The notes: generated by a model from the letters alone, not told the origin. A stretch of DNA of 64,000 nucleotides from Ostrinia nubilalis (GCF_963855985.1 NC_087107.1:2542001-2606000), one strand, 5' to 3'. Shown: positions 44,973 through 56,969, numbered from the stretch's first letter. A program made the numbers and translations.

Positions 44973-46468
44973 GGCTATTGCTCTGGTCTGGACCTCCTGA
45001 GCTTCACTCTGTTATGCTACGGGACAGTATTATATTATATTATATGTAGATTAGAATTAATGATAATCTTTACACCACGAATTAGAGGGATGGTGATGAT
45101 CTTGAAAAGGTCGCTAGGAGCTAATTGATATAAGTGTTACTTTAATAATAAGCTAGGTACTTATCATAATACATAAACTAAATCATATAAGTATTCTGTA
45201 GAAGATGTGATGTAGGTTAAGTAAAATACTTACCTACTTAAATTCTTTATTTTCATTAGCTATCCGATTAAGGATAAGAATGAATGATCTTAATCTCTTA
45301 TCTTTTAGATTTAAGATAGCGGATTTGATTTAGATCAACCTAATCAAATCGCTGTTATATTCGGGTGAAAAATTAAGACTGACACTATTATCATTTAAAT
45401 ACCATTTTTATTTATATGTCTCAAACTATCTCTACCTATACCAAAACCATTATTGGCTGTAAGAACAAAAATACCTGTTTATATTATTCTTATAAAGAGC
45501 TGTTGTTTTCTGAATAAAAAAAATTAAAGTATATCTAAATTAGTTCAGTGGTTTGAACGTGAAACAAACAGTAACTTTCGCCTTATAATATCGTATGGTG
45601 TGCCTATGATCTGACCTTTCTTACTAACAACCCCGTCATCTTACCATGTTGGAGGAGGCAGGATAATAAAAACACAGCATAGCCCGCGGCCGACTGCGGT
45701 GGGATCGAAAGGATGCGCCTCCCATTTTGCTACTATGCGCTTTGTGGAGCCGATTCTGTACGATATTTTTATTTCGCGATAATACTCGTCGTATAATTGA
45801 CCTGTAGGGCTGGGATGCGCGCCGCGATAAGCTTTTATCGCGCTATTTTATCAATTTTACTCGATAAACCCATACATTTGTCGTCTAAAATCATCGATAA
45901 GATTTTATCACGGTGCGCATCTTACTGTATTTTTATGCACGTGCCCAGATTGACCAGTAAAGGGCTCTCTGTTTTCAGTACAGTATTAGCGTTCATCGCA
46001 CAATCAATCAAAAAGTATTAATCTATTTGAGGATGTATCAATTCCCCATTGATAAAGAACTCAGAGAAACACAGTCAGGCAACATTTATTCTTTAACTCG
46101 CAAATATTTTTAATTCTAAATTTCAACATGTGGCACTGTTTTTTTGTAGAGCCTACCAATATCCAACAGCAATATAACGTGAGAATTTTTTAACTTGGCT
46201 ACAATTTATGAAGTTAAGGCAGGTATTGCCAGAAAAATGTTGATAGGCGTTCTCAGTCGTAGTTCTTTCTCTAGTTCTCTAGTCTCTTCAGAATGAAACC
46301 GGATTACAAAACCAGCTGCGGTCGTAGGTTCGAATCTCGAAGATGACAAAATGGCTTGATGAAAACGTGCATTTATTTCCCCAATCATTGAAGTGTTAAG
46401 CACCCAGAATACATCATCACATCTTGATAGGAATACGTCGAGTTACCAATAACCCAAGCTATGGATAT
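44973..46468. other. Non-coding with a palindromic MITE (45803-45929)
   Basis: The MITE has GGATGCGCGCCGCGATAA and TTATCACGGTGCGCATC arms with ATCGATAA-type motifs. The rest has no recognised gene. Confidence 0.5.
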
Positions 46469-46471
46469 TAA

Positions 46472-46583
46472 GGCTGGGTTGCACCATCTTACTATAACTT
46501 TGACAAACGTCAAAAATCTGTCTAACTCCATACTAAAAACACCGGTTATCGTTACGGTCAAAGGTAGGTGGTGCAACTCAGCC
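46472..46583. mobile_element. PIF/Harbinger-like MITE, copy 3
   Basis: GGCTGGGTTGCACCATCTTA and GGTGGTGCAACTCAGCC, flanked by TAA on both sides. Confidence 0.85.
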
Positions 46584-46589
46584 TAAGTA

Positions 46590-48005
46590 AAATGAGCTAT
46601 GTTCATAATACGAATAAGTTATTAATAACTATGTAGTTAAATGAAATTATAATAATTACTACATTATTCGGAATCAGGATTCGAATCAATATCGTCTTCA
46701 AATCGGCCGCCTGCATATCTCGACCGATTTAACATTCAAACACACTTTTGCTTTTTTGTGGGCATCCCGACTTCATTTACATACTAATAGTTTTTAGCTT
46801 CTGTTCCATTCGTTATGGACTCGCAACAAGGGTACCATGTAATGCGGATAGAGGCAGTAATATCGAAATTGACGGGATTAGTTACTATGTTACTTAAAAA
46901 ATACATTTAAGTCTCAAAATTTGACTCAAACTCGAGCACGTCATTATATTCAAGCATGTCACTGATGGAATTTTATCAATTACACCAATCACAGGTTTCT
47001 TAATCAAGTATGTTTTAGTATTAATATTGTTAATAGTACTGGTATAAGCTACATTATGTAATTGTTTGTTGTTAAAATAAAATATGTCACTGGTGAAATT
47101 TCATTATTTAGGTTAACCTTCCAGTGAAGCCTTAAATACGCATAAATCTTTATTTAATAGGAACACAATGGAAACAATGACTCTAGCAATTGAATTTAGG
47201 CCTCCATTGTGCCATTTTACAAGTTATAAGTAATAGCATTTTTTAGCAATTATTATACTTTTATAGAGCGCTTTTACACATAATATCCCAGTAAAATGCT
47301 CCACTGAGAAGAAATTCCAGAAAAACAGTCACTATTTTCAGCATCCTTTTATTCGTTCTCGCTGTAAATCCGAAGTGTGGTATTTCTGAAGCTGGACTAA
47401 TCAATTAACTTGTATTTATTAAGGTATGGCCAGCAATGAAACTCTACATTGAAGTGAAAACGGTCCTACCGTTCTCTCTGTAACTCTGTTGCATCCCATA
47501 TTTATAGTAAGAGCGCGTGCTACATTATTTCAGTCCTCTGTTTAATTACAGGATTAATTAAAGCTATTTTGTTGCTATTATCGTTTCGATAAGGTATGAT
47601 TAAGAAAATATGCATGCAAAAAAGTATCATGGCCAACCGCATTCTTGTTAAATTGTAGGCTGTTGCAGTAAAAGAGGTTTATGGTAAATAAAATGGACAT
47701 TCTTTAGTACTTTTTAATCTGAGCCGGGGATTATGTTTTTATTTTATCCTAGATCGTACCCGCGAGTCCACTCAAGTGAAGGTCCATGTTTTGTTTGTGT
47801 TTTATCTTAAGGTGAGAATAAACTAGAGTATAGTTTATACTAGAACAATTAGTTACTTGTCAAAGAACAAACAAGCCGCTCAATGAAATGTCCAGTTTCA
47901 CAGCCTGTCACGAACCAAATGACATATATTTTACCTGTATTGTACCATGCATTCGCAACATTACCTACATTACATAGAAATGCTGTAGTTTAATACTTAC
48001 CTTTA
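46590..48005. other. Non-coding with one LINE 3'-UTR remnant
   Basis: About 47210-47350 resembles the jockey-like 3' UTR at 34110-34250 (GAGCGCTTTTACAC, CCACTGAGAAGAA, AACAGTCACTATTTTCAGC). Nothing else recognised. Confidence 0.5.
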
Positions 48006-48007
48006 TA

Positions 48008-48404
48008 CAGTGTGATTTTTGTATCAGTATCCAAATTTTCAGGATCTACTCAGAATCAGTAACTTAATTGATTTACGTAAAGAAAACAAAACTTTTTTCT
48101 CCATATTTAATTATCTTCATCCGCTGCGCGCGGTTTCCAAATTGACTCACGTGGAAAATTTGCTTCGTTCATGGAAAAATACGTACTACACACAGTTAAC
48201 TGCAAAGCTTAATAGACATAATGGTGAGCGAAAATAAGCAATAACCTTTAAAACTTAAGATATAGGCACCCGCGAATTAGACTTTCAATATTTTTTTTTT
48301 GCGAAAAATACCACGATTAAAAATAATTACGATAAAGTTGTATTGTTAAATTGTTCTAAAGAGCTTATTAAAAAAATTTGGATACTGATAACAAAGTCAC
48401 CCTG
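48008..48404. mobile_element. TA-flanked MITE
   Basis: CAGTGTGATTTTTGTATCAG and the inverse of TTGGATACTGATAACAAAG ending TCACCCTG. Confidence 0.7.
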
Positions 48405-49187
48405 TATTGTAACTTTTTTAGATTAATAAAGACAAAATCTGATTTTCGTCAAATTATATTACTACTAGTGTATCATTTAATAGATTATTTTATTAAAGAA
48501 TTGCAGTAATTTTCCACAGAAAACTAGAAGACCTTGTATTTGACAGCGCAGCTACTGGTTCAAATATCTGTTGACATATTTTTGCATATCAATGTTGACA
48601 TCAAAATTATCGATCTAAAATCTATATAAATAAATAGTAAACTTGTAATTAATATTATTTATCTGATAAAAATCAGCTCTAATTGATGTAGGGGAGACCG
48701 GGGATGGTTGCATATAGGGGTAGGTAGACTAACCGCCAAAAACTCGCCAACGGTTTGAGTATTGCGTCATCCCAGCGCAGCCGCGCATCACTTTCCGCCC
48801 CCCGCTCATTCGTCGGTAGCGCCGCGTCGCCGGCACACGCCGTTTTCGAGTAGTGACCCGTGATTTGTTTTCATATCATGTAAGTAATATTTTCTTGTTG
48901 CATATTTTTTGATTTGGTACCTACACATTTTATGTTAACCGTTTGCCTATTAGTCAGAGTGTTTTATGAGTCCATATTGATATTATTTCTTGTGTTATTT
49001 CTTTATTAGGTGGCAGTGTGTAGGTTATCCATGCCATCGAAACTTAAAATGTCGTTTGGGGTTGGTAGACTAATTTCTTTCGGGGCTGGTTGAACCAACC
49101 AACCCCAATAACATTTTGAGTTTAAAATATCTTTCAAATTATCTATTTATTCGATTCTTAATACATACATTCTTTTTATTGCTACAG

Positions 49188-49307
49188 CACGATGAGGATC
49201 TACATAAAAACGAACGACTGAACGATGAAGAAATAAGACCCTTTCCTAAAGCGGCGCCACGTTTAGATAATAGAAGAAATACTTGGAAACGTAAAAGTAC
49301 TATACTA
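49188..49307 (+). pseudogene. Pogo/Jerky-type transposase, terminal exon
   Basis: After a clean acceptor the frame reads HDEDLHKNERLNDEEIRPFP then KAAPRLDNRRNTWKRKSTIL. The IRPFPKA...RKSTIL block resembles the C-terminal tail of pogo/CENP-B-class DDE transposases. The MITE at 49310-49699 interrupts it right after TIL. Upstream DDE exons are gone. Confidence 0.6.
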
Positions 49308-49309
49308 TA

Positions 49310-49699
49310 CAGGGTGTCACAGAATGGGTGAATCAAACTTCTAGGGGAAGTAGCTCTACTAATGTACTATGCCAAAAAAAAAATGAAAAAAAAATTTTGA
49401 GTTCGGATTTTTTTTATAGTAAAGTGCTCTCAACTCGAAATCTAGTCATTATTTTCGAAAATTTGTTTACAGATAAACGCAGCGATCATGTACAATTAAT
49501 ATTAGTAAGAAAAAAGTACAAATAAACTCCAAACGCAGCAATTATAGCCAAATACTTAGGCAAAGCTGATTTATTTTCACTTTAAAAAAAAAATTTTGTG
49601 TCCTTATGCGCTTTATTTTTTTTTTCATATTATTTAGCGATAGTACATAAGTAGAGCTACCTCCCCTATCAGTTTGATTCACCCATCTGGGACACCCTG
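49310..49699. mobile_element. TA-flanked MITE inside the pogo-like exon
   Basis: CAGGGTGTCACAGAATGGGT and the inverse ending ACCCATCTGGGACACCCTG, with GAAGTAGCTCTACTAATGTA and its inverse inside. TA at 49308-49309 and 49700-49701. The 65-codon frame inside is not a gene. Confidence 0.85.
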
Positions 49700-50319
49700 T
49701 ATACAAAGATTGATATGTGATTTAAAATGAGACTGAAGAAGATTTTAGTTTAAAAAGTTTAAATACTAAGAATTGATAGTTTTTTTAAAGACTTATTAAA
49801 GATGTCTGTACCTAATTATAATTGTTTTTGAATAAAGAATTCAATTAAATTGAAAATAGTGTTTTATTACTTGACTCTTCTCATAATTTCTTGCTTATTG
49901 ATACGTAGGTCTACTTACCCCGGGCATATAGTCAATCTACCCCGGAACAGGGGTAGATTGACTAAGAGTTGATGTTCTATAAAATGCATTTAAATATGAT
50001 GATGATATTTAATAATGAACTATGTTTTGTTGTTTTTTATTAGTTTAATAGTTCTTCTATCCATTAATGCGATTTATTTGTCTGTATGGATGAAAACACA
50101 AAAAATATGTATGATTTAGTAAAAAATTAGTCAACTATCCCCGGTCTCCCCTAATCTGTCAATCTTGATAAAAAATATTGAGGACTTAATCAATGTAAAT
50201 TATTCAATAATTACATTAATTGAGTTATGATAAAATCATAGAGCAATTTAAACAAAGTCAAGGCAAGTTTAAAAAGTACTAGGGTTCTAGGAAAATTATG
50301 AGTTAAGCACTAAAAAGAG

Positions 50320-50430
50320 TTCATTCTCAGCTGGACAAAAGGTTTTCCCCAAGGATTTCCACAAAGGCCGGTCTGCTTTGCCCGCATCCAGAATCAGATC
50401 GTCGATCCACCTAGTGGGAGGACTAAAAGA
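50320..50430 (-). mobile_element. LINE tail fragment (GAAC-tail subfamily)
   Basis: AAGGATTTCCACAAAGGCCG and GATCCACCTAGTGGGAGG, antisense and decayed. Confidence 0.65.
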
Positions 50431-50794
50431 GCACCTTGGGCCCTTTGCTATTCATTTCTTTCGAAAAGGCACTAAAACATAAGTACAAGTTGTAATTAAT
50501 TAAAATGAGACTACATACATCAAAATGTTACTTTACGATGCTACTATACGATGACTTAACGTCAAAACGTTACTTTATACGATGAAGTCTCCGCCCCTAA
50601 TACCTACTAATAGCGGTATTTAGTCTAATTATTAACCAGATTACTCTCATGCGCCGGAGCAGGAAGAAGATCGCATTCAGTGTAATCGGCTAGCTCTAAG
50701 GATGTTGATATCGCCGTATCAAACGGTAGCAGCCAATAAAACTGCTATGAAAGGCTGGGGCGGAGTAAGGAGTATGCTTAAATAGTGACCCATT

Positions 50795-52249
50795 CACCTC
50801 CTGACTATTCCCACCTCTCGTTCCCACCGCTGCAACTCCTGTGTAGCCAGGATCTACAGCTTGACCCCCAATAAAAACTTAACCAGTGAAAGTCAAGTTC
50901 CTATTTTACTACTTATTTGAAAGCTTTTGAAAGTTTTTTGTAACAATGGGTTGAAAACAACGGTTCCGTCCGTAGCTTCATTTCCATAATATGTGGATTC
51001 GTGTAAGTTCCATTGCCCAGATGACTCTGGGCACTGGAGGACGTTTTGGTAGAGTCAAGTGCTTAAGATGGCGAGATTGTAAAACAGCTTTCTTTCTATG
51101 GAATATTTCCTGTATAACTTTTTTCGTCAGGAAAATACATGAATTTGTATACCCACCAGCCGTGGGGGCAGCCAGTGAGTTATGTGGAATTCTTCCTGCT
51201 AGAAGGGCAGGGATTACCCACTGAAAACCTGACGTTGCCTTCGGTATATGAGTCGAGAACGCGGGATTTTTTTTATTTATTGTTCACAAAAGAATACACG
51301 TTAATACATAAAAATACACTTGCCAAACTGCATTACAGTTTGTCGGCAAAACATCACTATCGGCGTTATGCCGCAAGCACCTTAGTCCATCTCTGCCCTA
51401 AAAATGATTTCGCTAAGGAAGTTGCAAATTATCCCAGTTCTACATCTTGAATTCCATTTATTGGTACAATGTAATTCTTTATAAAAATTTCTTTGATACC
51501 TTCTTACCCGCTTGTAAAATGGTTAGAAATGAACAAATTGGTCTAATAGCTGTTTTAATTCAGGTAATATTGTAATTTACATTTAATTTAGAGTAATTCG
51601 TGCTTATTATAATAATTCAGTGTGCACAGTTAAGGCATTTGCCTATTCATTTCTTGAATTGGTACAAAATGGACGCGTGACATTTAGTTCCGTGAAGGAT
51701 TTTTACTGCAATAAATATTGAATACAGGGTGTTCAATTACTTCACTTTTTATTTATAAATATTTATAGCTTTATGTAAATATTATGGAGTAAACTAAACT
51801 AAATCAGGTCACAAGACAATTATTTAATCTTCCATAATTAATTTTGTCTACATGCCTACCATGTTTGTAAAATTTTCTCTATAATAAGAACGTAATCCAA
51901 TTTATGAAAATGACTCATTACTATTAAAATAAGTAACTTCTTAACTACTAATCAGATAACTGCTGGAACAATGCAAGAAACCTGCAATTTTATTGTACGA
52001 TTGCTAAAAGATGGCGTTGTTTTTCTCACGTCATTACCAAAGTACATGGCATTCTTTGGAAGGAAAATGTATGTTATAACTTTCGACATAAATGAGCAGG
52101 CCATGGCTACGCGAAGCGTGTACCCTGTACGGATATTAAGAAAAATAGCGGAGCGTAAAATAATATCAAGAAAATAAGCTGAATAAGAGATATGTATGTA
52201 AAAGCTCCGGACAATGCTTTTTAAAGTCTTTTTTTCATAATCAACAGCA
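50795..52249. other. Dispersed repeat copy, then unassigned sequence
   Basis: 50795-50905 is a minus copy of the 4965 repeat (TTCCCACCGCTGCAACTCCT, TGTAGCCAGGATCTACAGC). From 50906 to 52249 two frames of 77 and 103 codons (50991-51450) carry no recognisable motif. A transposon-like end CAGGGTGTTCAATTACTTC at 51725 has no clear partner. Confidence 0.45.
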
Positions 52250-52370
52250 TCATTTTAGCCATAGGACGTCCACTGCTGAACATAGGCCTCCCCCAATGAT
52301 TTTCATATTAAATTAACTGGTTGGTGGCGGCCTGCATTCACCTTTCCTTACCTTTATGATGTCGTCGGTC
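52250..52370 (-). mobile_element. LINE tail (ATG-tail subfamily)
   Basis: CATAGGACGTCCACTGCTGA, ACATAGGCCTCCCCCAATGA and TTATGATGTCGTCGGTCC, antisense. Confidence 0.8.
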
Positions 52371-53140
52371 CAATTGACACACCTAAACCTATTATTTTGT
52401 AAAATTGTTAAAAAAGAGCCAAGATTGTTTTACTTGTAATTTAATTTTTAAAAGATACGAATAACAAAATGTGCTTTGATAAACACCAAGTAGATTAGTA
52501 AGAAGAAAAATGCTGTATAGTTATTTCAAACCATACAAGAGACGATCAATAAATAAAGCTCTAACCAATGGCAAATTACCCACAAATTGCATACATTGAC
52601 CCAATAACATCTGCCATTGCAGCCTACTTGCATATCTCAAGTAAGCGACATTATCGTATATTTAGAGTTAATTAATTACACTTCCGATAGGGCGGCGCCA
52701 CAGTCGCATACGAATCATACGATTGGTGCGCTTGACCACTGCGTCCGACATTGCTTGATGGCTTCTGACTTACATTTAGAATTCTGTGATATGATAAGAG
52801 GTGATCGATGAAAGCTTTACGTTAACAGTTATTTGGTCGACAGATGCAGGTAGCAGTGGCGGGGCAAGACCTAAATTTGATGTGGGCAAGAGAGATTTCG
52901 CGAGGCCTTGTTCTGTGGCGACCTGAAGACGGATTTTATGAAATAATAAAAAAAAACGGGTCAATGGTCTATTCATTGACAGTTTCTGATTTCTTGATTC
53001 AGTGATTATTTTTAAAGGAATTTTGCGCCAAAGAATAATGTTTGTCACTTAAAACCGTGTTGTTGCTTAATTTTGTGTCTGATTATGGCTGAATTTGTTT
53101 GGAAAAAAAAAATTTTTTAACTAGGTACATTGTTTAGCTA

Positions 53141-53538
53141 TGTGCCCCGCCCACTGCCACTTGATTTTAGCGATTCTGCGGGCTATGTCAGTCACTCTGG
53201 TTCTCCTACGGATCTCCTCATTTCTGATTCGATCACGCAGGGAAACTCCGAGCATAGCACGCTCCATCGCTCTTTGGGTGACCTTGAGCCTTCTTATGTG
53301 GCACATAGCTCGAAGAGCTGATGGCCGCTGGGGCAGGAAAGTTCTTGAGTGGCGACCACGAGCTGGAAGACGTAGCGTGGGCAGGCCTCCCACTAGGTGG
53401 ACCGACGATCTGGTAAAGGTCGCGGGAAGTACCTGGATGCAAGCGGCGCAGGACCGGTCTTTGTGGAAATCCTTGGGGGAGGCCTTTGTCCAGCAGTGGA
53501 CGTCTTTCGGCTGAAACGAACGAACGAACGAACGAACG
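53141..53538 (+). mobile_element. LINE tail (GAAC-tail) with 5' inversion, 12-bp target duplication
   Basis: Flanked by ATTGTTTAGCTA at 53129-53140 and 53539-53550. The first 150 or so bases are inverted (minus strand: AMERAMLGVSLRDRIRNEE, RIAKIKWQWAGHIA). The rest is sense (HIARRADGRWGRKVLEWRPR, PPTRWTDDLVKVAG, ending VQQWTSFG). The tail is five GAAC units. The two halves overlap at the GGCACATAGC codons. Confidence 0.9.
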
Positions 53539-53752
53539 ATTGTTTAGCTATCAATAATTTATATTTAATAGTCAATGTCTATTCGCGCATCGCTTGCAGA
53601 TGGACGTGCCATCTGCTATTATTGTTTAATAATTATTACAATGCAGACAACAAAATCTGTGTTAAAATAAAACTGTGCCGGCGCATGCACTGTCATGCAC
53701 TTATGTGACACACTTACCTAGTGCAGTGTTGTTAATTGAATTTTAATTAAAA

Positions 53753-54985
53753 ATGGAAAGTCCCTTTAATCGAAGTACAATGACCAGCCGAAGCCCGCCT
53801 CCACCACAGAGAAGACCAACTGAAGAAGATTCTACTCCCGCGACATCAATAATTGAAGTTGTATCGACCGAAGAAATCCAGAAATGGATATCCTCCATTG
53901 AGAAATGCCTTAACGACATATGCTATACATCAGGAGAAGGTAAACTGAACACAGAACAGAAGCTGAGAATCAGCAACACAAGCAGAAACGTGTTGGGTGG
54001 TGTCTCTCAATTGGCTGTGCAATATCAGTCACTAAAACAGAAATGTATCTCAGCCCAATCAATGATCAAAACATTAATTGATCAAAAGGAGTCATCTACC
54101 GCACTAGGAGATCAGATCGAGGACCTAAAAGTATCTATTCGCTCTACCCCAAAGGTTGAACAACCGAATGTATCTTTTGCCGACGTGCTGAGAACCAGTA
54201 AGAGCTCTATAGTAAGACCACCAAGCACCAGTAACATTGCTATTTACCCAGCTAGCAAAGATAAGACCAGTGAAGAGACTAAGAAACTTATTCAGACCAT
54301 CATCAAGCCGGAAGAATTAAAACTGCATATCCGAGGGATGAGAAAAACCAGAGGTGGGGGTATTATAATCAGCGCTGAAGGCAAAGATGACCTTGAAAAA
54401 TTGAAAAAATCAGAACTGCTGAAAACATCAGGTCTCAACGTAGAAGAGACCACAAAACGAAGGCCCAAAGTGATTTTGTTAGGAGTGCCCACCAACACAT
54501 CTGAGAAGGATGTTTTTGAATGTCTCTACGAGCAAAACATCTCGGGTAAATATCAACACATTGACCGCAATAAGTTCTTAAGTTCTATTAAACTAAGCCA
54601 CAAAACTGGCAAAAAAGACGGGCCCTACTGCAACTATGTGCTAGAACTTACTTCAGAACTGCGAAAAATTTTCATAGACCAGGAGAGAGCATACATTAAT
54701 TGGACCTGTCCAGTTAGAGACTATACACTTGTTACAAGGTGTTACAAGTGTCATCAATATGGTCACTCAGCAAAATTCTGCAGAGAAACTGAATCCACTT
54801 GTGGACACTGTGGCTGCGCTGGACACACAATCAAGGAATGCTCAAAATTACTAGCACCTTCGACCTGTGCCACGTGCCGGCGCTTCAATAAACCAAGCCA
54901 GCACAATACGGGAGCAGAGAGCTGCCCTGCAAGAAAAATTGCTGAAGCAAGATACATGAGCTCAATTGATTATGAGGGCGCATAG
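53753..54985 (+). CDS. Gag-like ORF1 protein of a non-LTR retrotransposon (R1/I-type), intact
   Basis: 410 codons without a stop. The N-terminus is Pro/Ser/Thr-rich; residues about 90-130 may form a coiled coil. The middle has KVILLGVPTNTSEKDVFEC and VLELTSELRKIFIDQERAYI, typical of the RNA-binding region of R1/I-type ORF1 proteins. CCHC knuckles follow at 330-343 (CYKCHQYGHSAKFC) and 350-363 (CGHCGCAGHTIKEC), and a third Cys/His-rich segment from 372. Known relatives bind element RNA. No ORF2 (endonuclease-RT) follows: downstream frames close within about 15 codons. The ORF sits inside the hAT-bounded unit. It may be a truncated LINE that still looks intact because it is young, or a retained gag-type gene. 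Confidence 0.82.
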   Translation: MESPFNRSTMTSRSPPPPQRRPTEEDSTPATSIIEVVSTEEIQKWISSIEKCLNDICYTSGEGKLNTEQKLRISNTSRNVLGGVSQLAVQYQSLKQKCISAQSMIKTLIDQKESSTALGDQIEDLKVSIRSTPKVEQPNVSFADVLRTSKSSIVRPPSTSNIAIYPASKDKTSEETKKLIQTIIKPEELKLHIRGMRKTRGGGIIISAEGKDDLEKLKKSELLKTSGLNVEETTKRRPKVILLGVPTNTSEKDVFECLYEQNISGKYQHIDRNKFLSSIKLSHKTGKKDGPYCNYVLELTSELRKIFIDQERAYINWTCPVRDYTLVTRCYKCHQYGHSAKFCRETESTCGHCGCAGHTIKECSKLLAPSTCATCRRFNKPSQHNTGAESCPARKIAEARYMSSIDYEGA

Positions 54986-55364
54986 GGCGCCGCAAAGGCC
55001 GTTTACTTAACGCAGTCCAAAGATGTGCAATTACACTCTTAGGAATATTTAGTTATGTGACTCGCGATCGTATTATTTGTTTACACACAGAAACTATTTC
55101 AATTGTAATAATTATTTATTTTAAGAGTAGGTCAATGTAAAAATAATGCTTAGTAAGTAAGTAGTTAAGTATAGCAGTAAATGTAACCTACTTATTCTGA
55201 GTTTGATAATCTATTCCAATATTGTATAGTCAGCACTTTTTAAACAGATACCTAAGATACAGGCAATAAATTTTGCTTAGTTTAGGTATCATTAATTACT
55301 TACGCACACTAACCTTAATTTTATCGAAACCAAACTTGTACGTGTTTAGGCTAAGTTTTTATGT

Positions 55365-55913
55365 ACAGTAATAAAAGACAATGCCGGAAATTGGCGTCTT
55401 TTTTTTTTCGCGCGGCCATCGATCATACCTTGTTTTTTGATTACAAAATAGTGTAATAAACCAAACTTACTATGACATGTATACCTCTAAACTCAGTCTG
55501 AACTGAGTTAAGAGCATCAGAAGTTTGATGATTTTCATACTAGATTTGCTGTTTGCGCGCAAGTTTTGTAAGAAATTGTAACAAAATAATGACATTGTAT
55601 GTGTAAACAAACAATACCATCCATTAAAAGTTCCAGACATCAGTATGCAGCAGAATCAGCGCAATAAAAAAATAGCGCAATATTTTGTTGCAATTTCTTA
55701 CAAAACTTGCGCGCAAAAAGCAAATCTAGTATGAAAATCATTAAACTTCTAATGCTCGTAACTCAGTTCAGACTGAGTTTAGAGGTATACATGCCATAGT
55801 AAGTTTGGTTTATTACACTATTTTGTAATCAAAAATCAAAGTTTGGTCGATGGCCGCGCGAAAAAAAAAAGACGCCACCTTCCATACAAAATCTGGCATT
55901 GCCATTTATTCTT
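55365..55913. repeat. Long foldback (arms about 230 bases)
   Basis: GGCGTCTTTTTTTTTTCGCG pairs with CGCGAAAAAAAAAAGACGCC. Also CAAACTTACTATGACATGTA, CTCAGTCTGAACTGAGTT and CAAGTTTTGTAAGAAATTG each have complements at 55680-55830. CAATGCC/GGCATTG extend the arms outward. It would form a long hairpin RNA if transcribed. Confidence 0.8.
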
Positions 55914-56010
55914 AATGTTTCAAAATTTTTGATGCGCGAGGCCCCTTGTTCCGCGAGGCCGTAGGCGGTGGCCCACGTCGCCTACGCCTTACGCCGCCTC
56001 TGGCAGGTAG

Positions 56011-56961
56011 TTAGTTTAAGTAAAAAAAGATATGTATAAGTTTTGAATTCCTCACGGTCTGCCCTTTACACACTTTGTTGTCTATCTTGATTTCGCCTAT
56101 GAGTGTTGGCTTGAAAATAATAGGAGGTTTTTTTTCCGACTGCACAATAATGCGTCGGAGGGGAATGTATTTATCGGCCAATGTTTTTGAATGTTTCCTT
56201 TGTAGCACGAATAAGTCGATTTAGATTTTTAATTAACTTGATTTTATTGCGGATTTTTAATTGTTTTGTGTCGTAGCCAATGGAAAACGACAATACTTTC
56301 AATACCTTTACTAGCAACATGCAGCCTTAAGTACGGGCAAATGAAGGAAATGGCTCGTCCGATACTGGTGACTTAACCGTAATTGTAACTGGCCTGAGTG
56401 ACAGAGATGAGTAATGTGGATAAAATCAACATCATTTTACAATCCCCTACCTCACGTGGGTTTTACTGAGTGTAACAAAAAAGTCATGTAGTCCGTATAG
56501 TATGTATAATAATAGCAATAGGTGAACAGTCAAGGCTTTGTTTAATTTTTTGGGATTTCGTAATGGGGTGGTGTCTCATATACGTGTTATTTGGTCTATT
56601 TTCGATTAAGAATAGATAATAAGCAGCTTTATAATGTCATCAAGCAATCTTTATTTGTTTATTTTTTAACGAGAAACAAACAATTAATGTAAAACTTTCA
56701 TAACTAACAATTAAAAATAAATAAAACATCGTCAAATATAATTTTATATCAGGTCAAGAATGTAATAGAAGAATCGCCCTGTATTCAAACGGCACCAGTA
56801 TAATGTTGTTCCCGTTTACCCATAATCCCGTACATATTTTTATAAATAAACCGGTACTTCAGTAAGTCAACGGCACATCAGACTATACATTTTCGTTGGA
56901 AAATTGTTCCTATTCCAACCACATAAGATCCAACAGAGTGAAGCTTGACGTGCTGTCGTCT
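56011..56961. other. Nothing recognised
   Basis: AT-rich non-coding sequence between two hAT-type insertions. Confidence 0.45.
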
Positions 56962-56969
56962 GTTCATTT

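Larger units (their letters stand above)
48691..50151 (+). mobile_element. Pogo-like element, internally deleted
   Basis: TIRs GGGGAGACCGGGGATGGTTG and CAACTATCCCCGGTCTCCCC, TA on both sides (48689-48690, 50152-50153). It contains a donor-like ATCATGTAAGTAAT (48887), an acceptor ending GCTACAG (49187) and the terminal transposase exon listed next. AATAAA lies at 49839. The catalytic region is missing. Confidence 0.8.
52854..56002. mobile_element. hAT-bounded composite unit, 8-bp target duplication
   Basis: Ends CAGTGGCGGGGCAAG and CTTACGCCGCCTCTG, flanked by GCAGGTAG at 52846-52853 and 56003-56010. The termini match a hAT-like moth family (CAGNGGCGG). Inside are a twin-primed LINE copy, a 410-codon gag-like ORF and a long foldback. 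No hAT transposase is present. Confidence 0.8.

Noticed and set aside
50991..51450. Two overlapping plus ORFs (77 and 103 codons)
   Set aside because: No recognisable domain and no supporting signals; could be a decayed repeat.
54973..55020. Possible ORF2 start overlapping the end of the gag-like ORF
   Set aside because: The overlapping frame opens with ATGAGGGCGCATAGG but stops after 12 codons, and no RT motifs follow.
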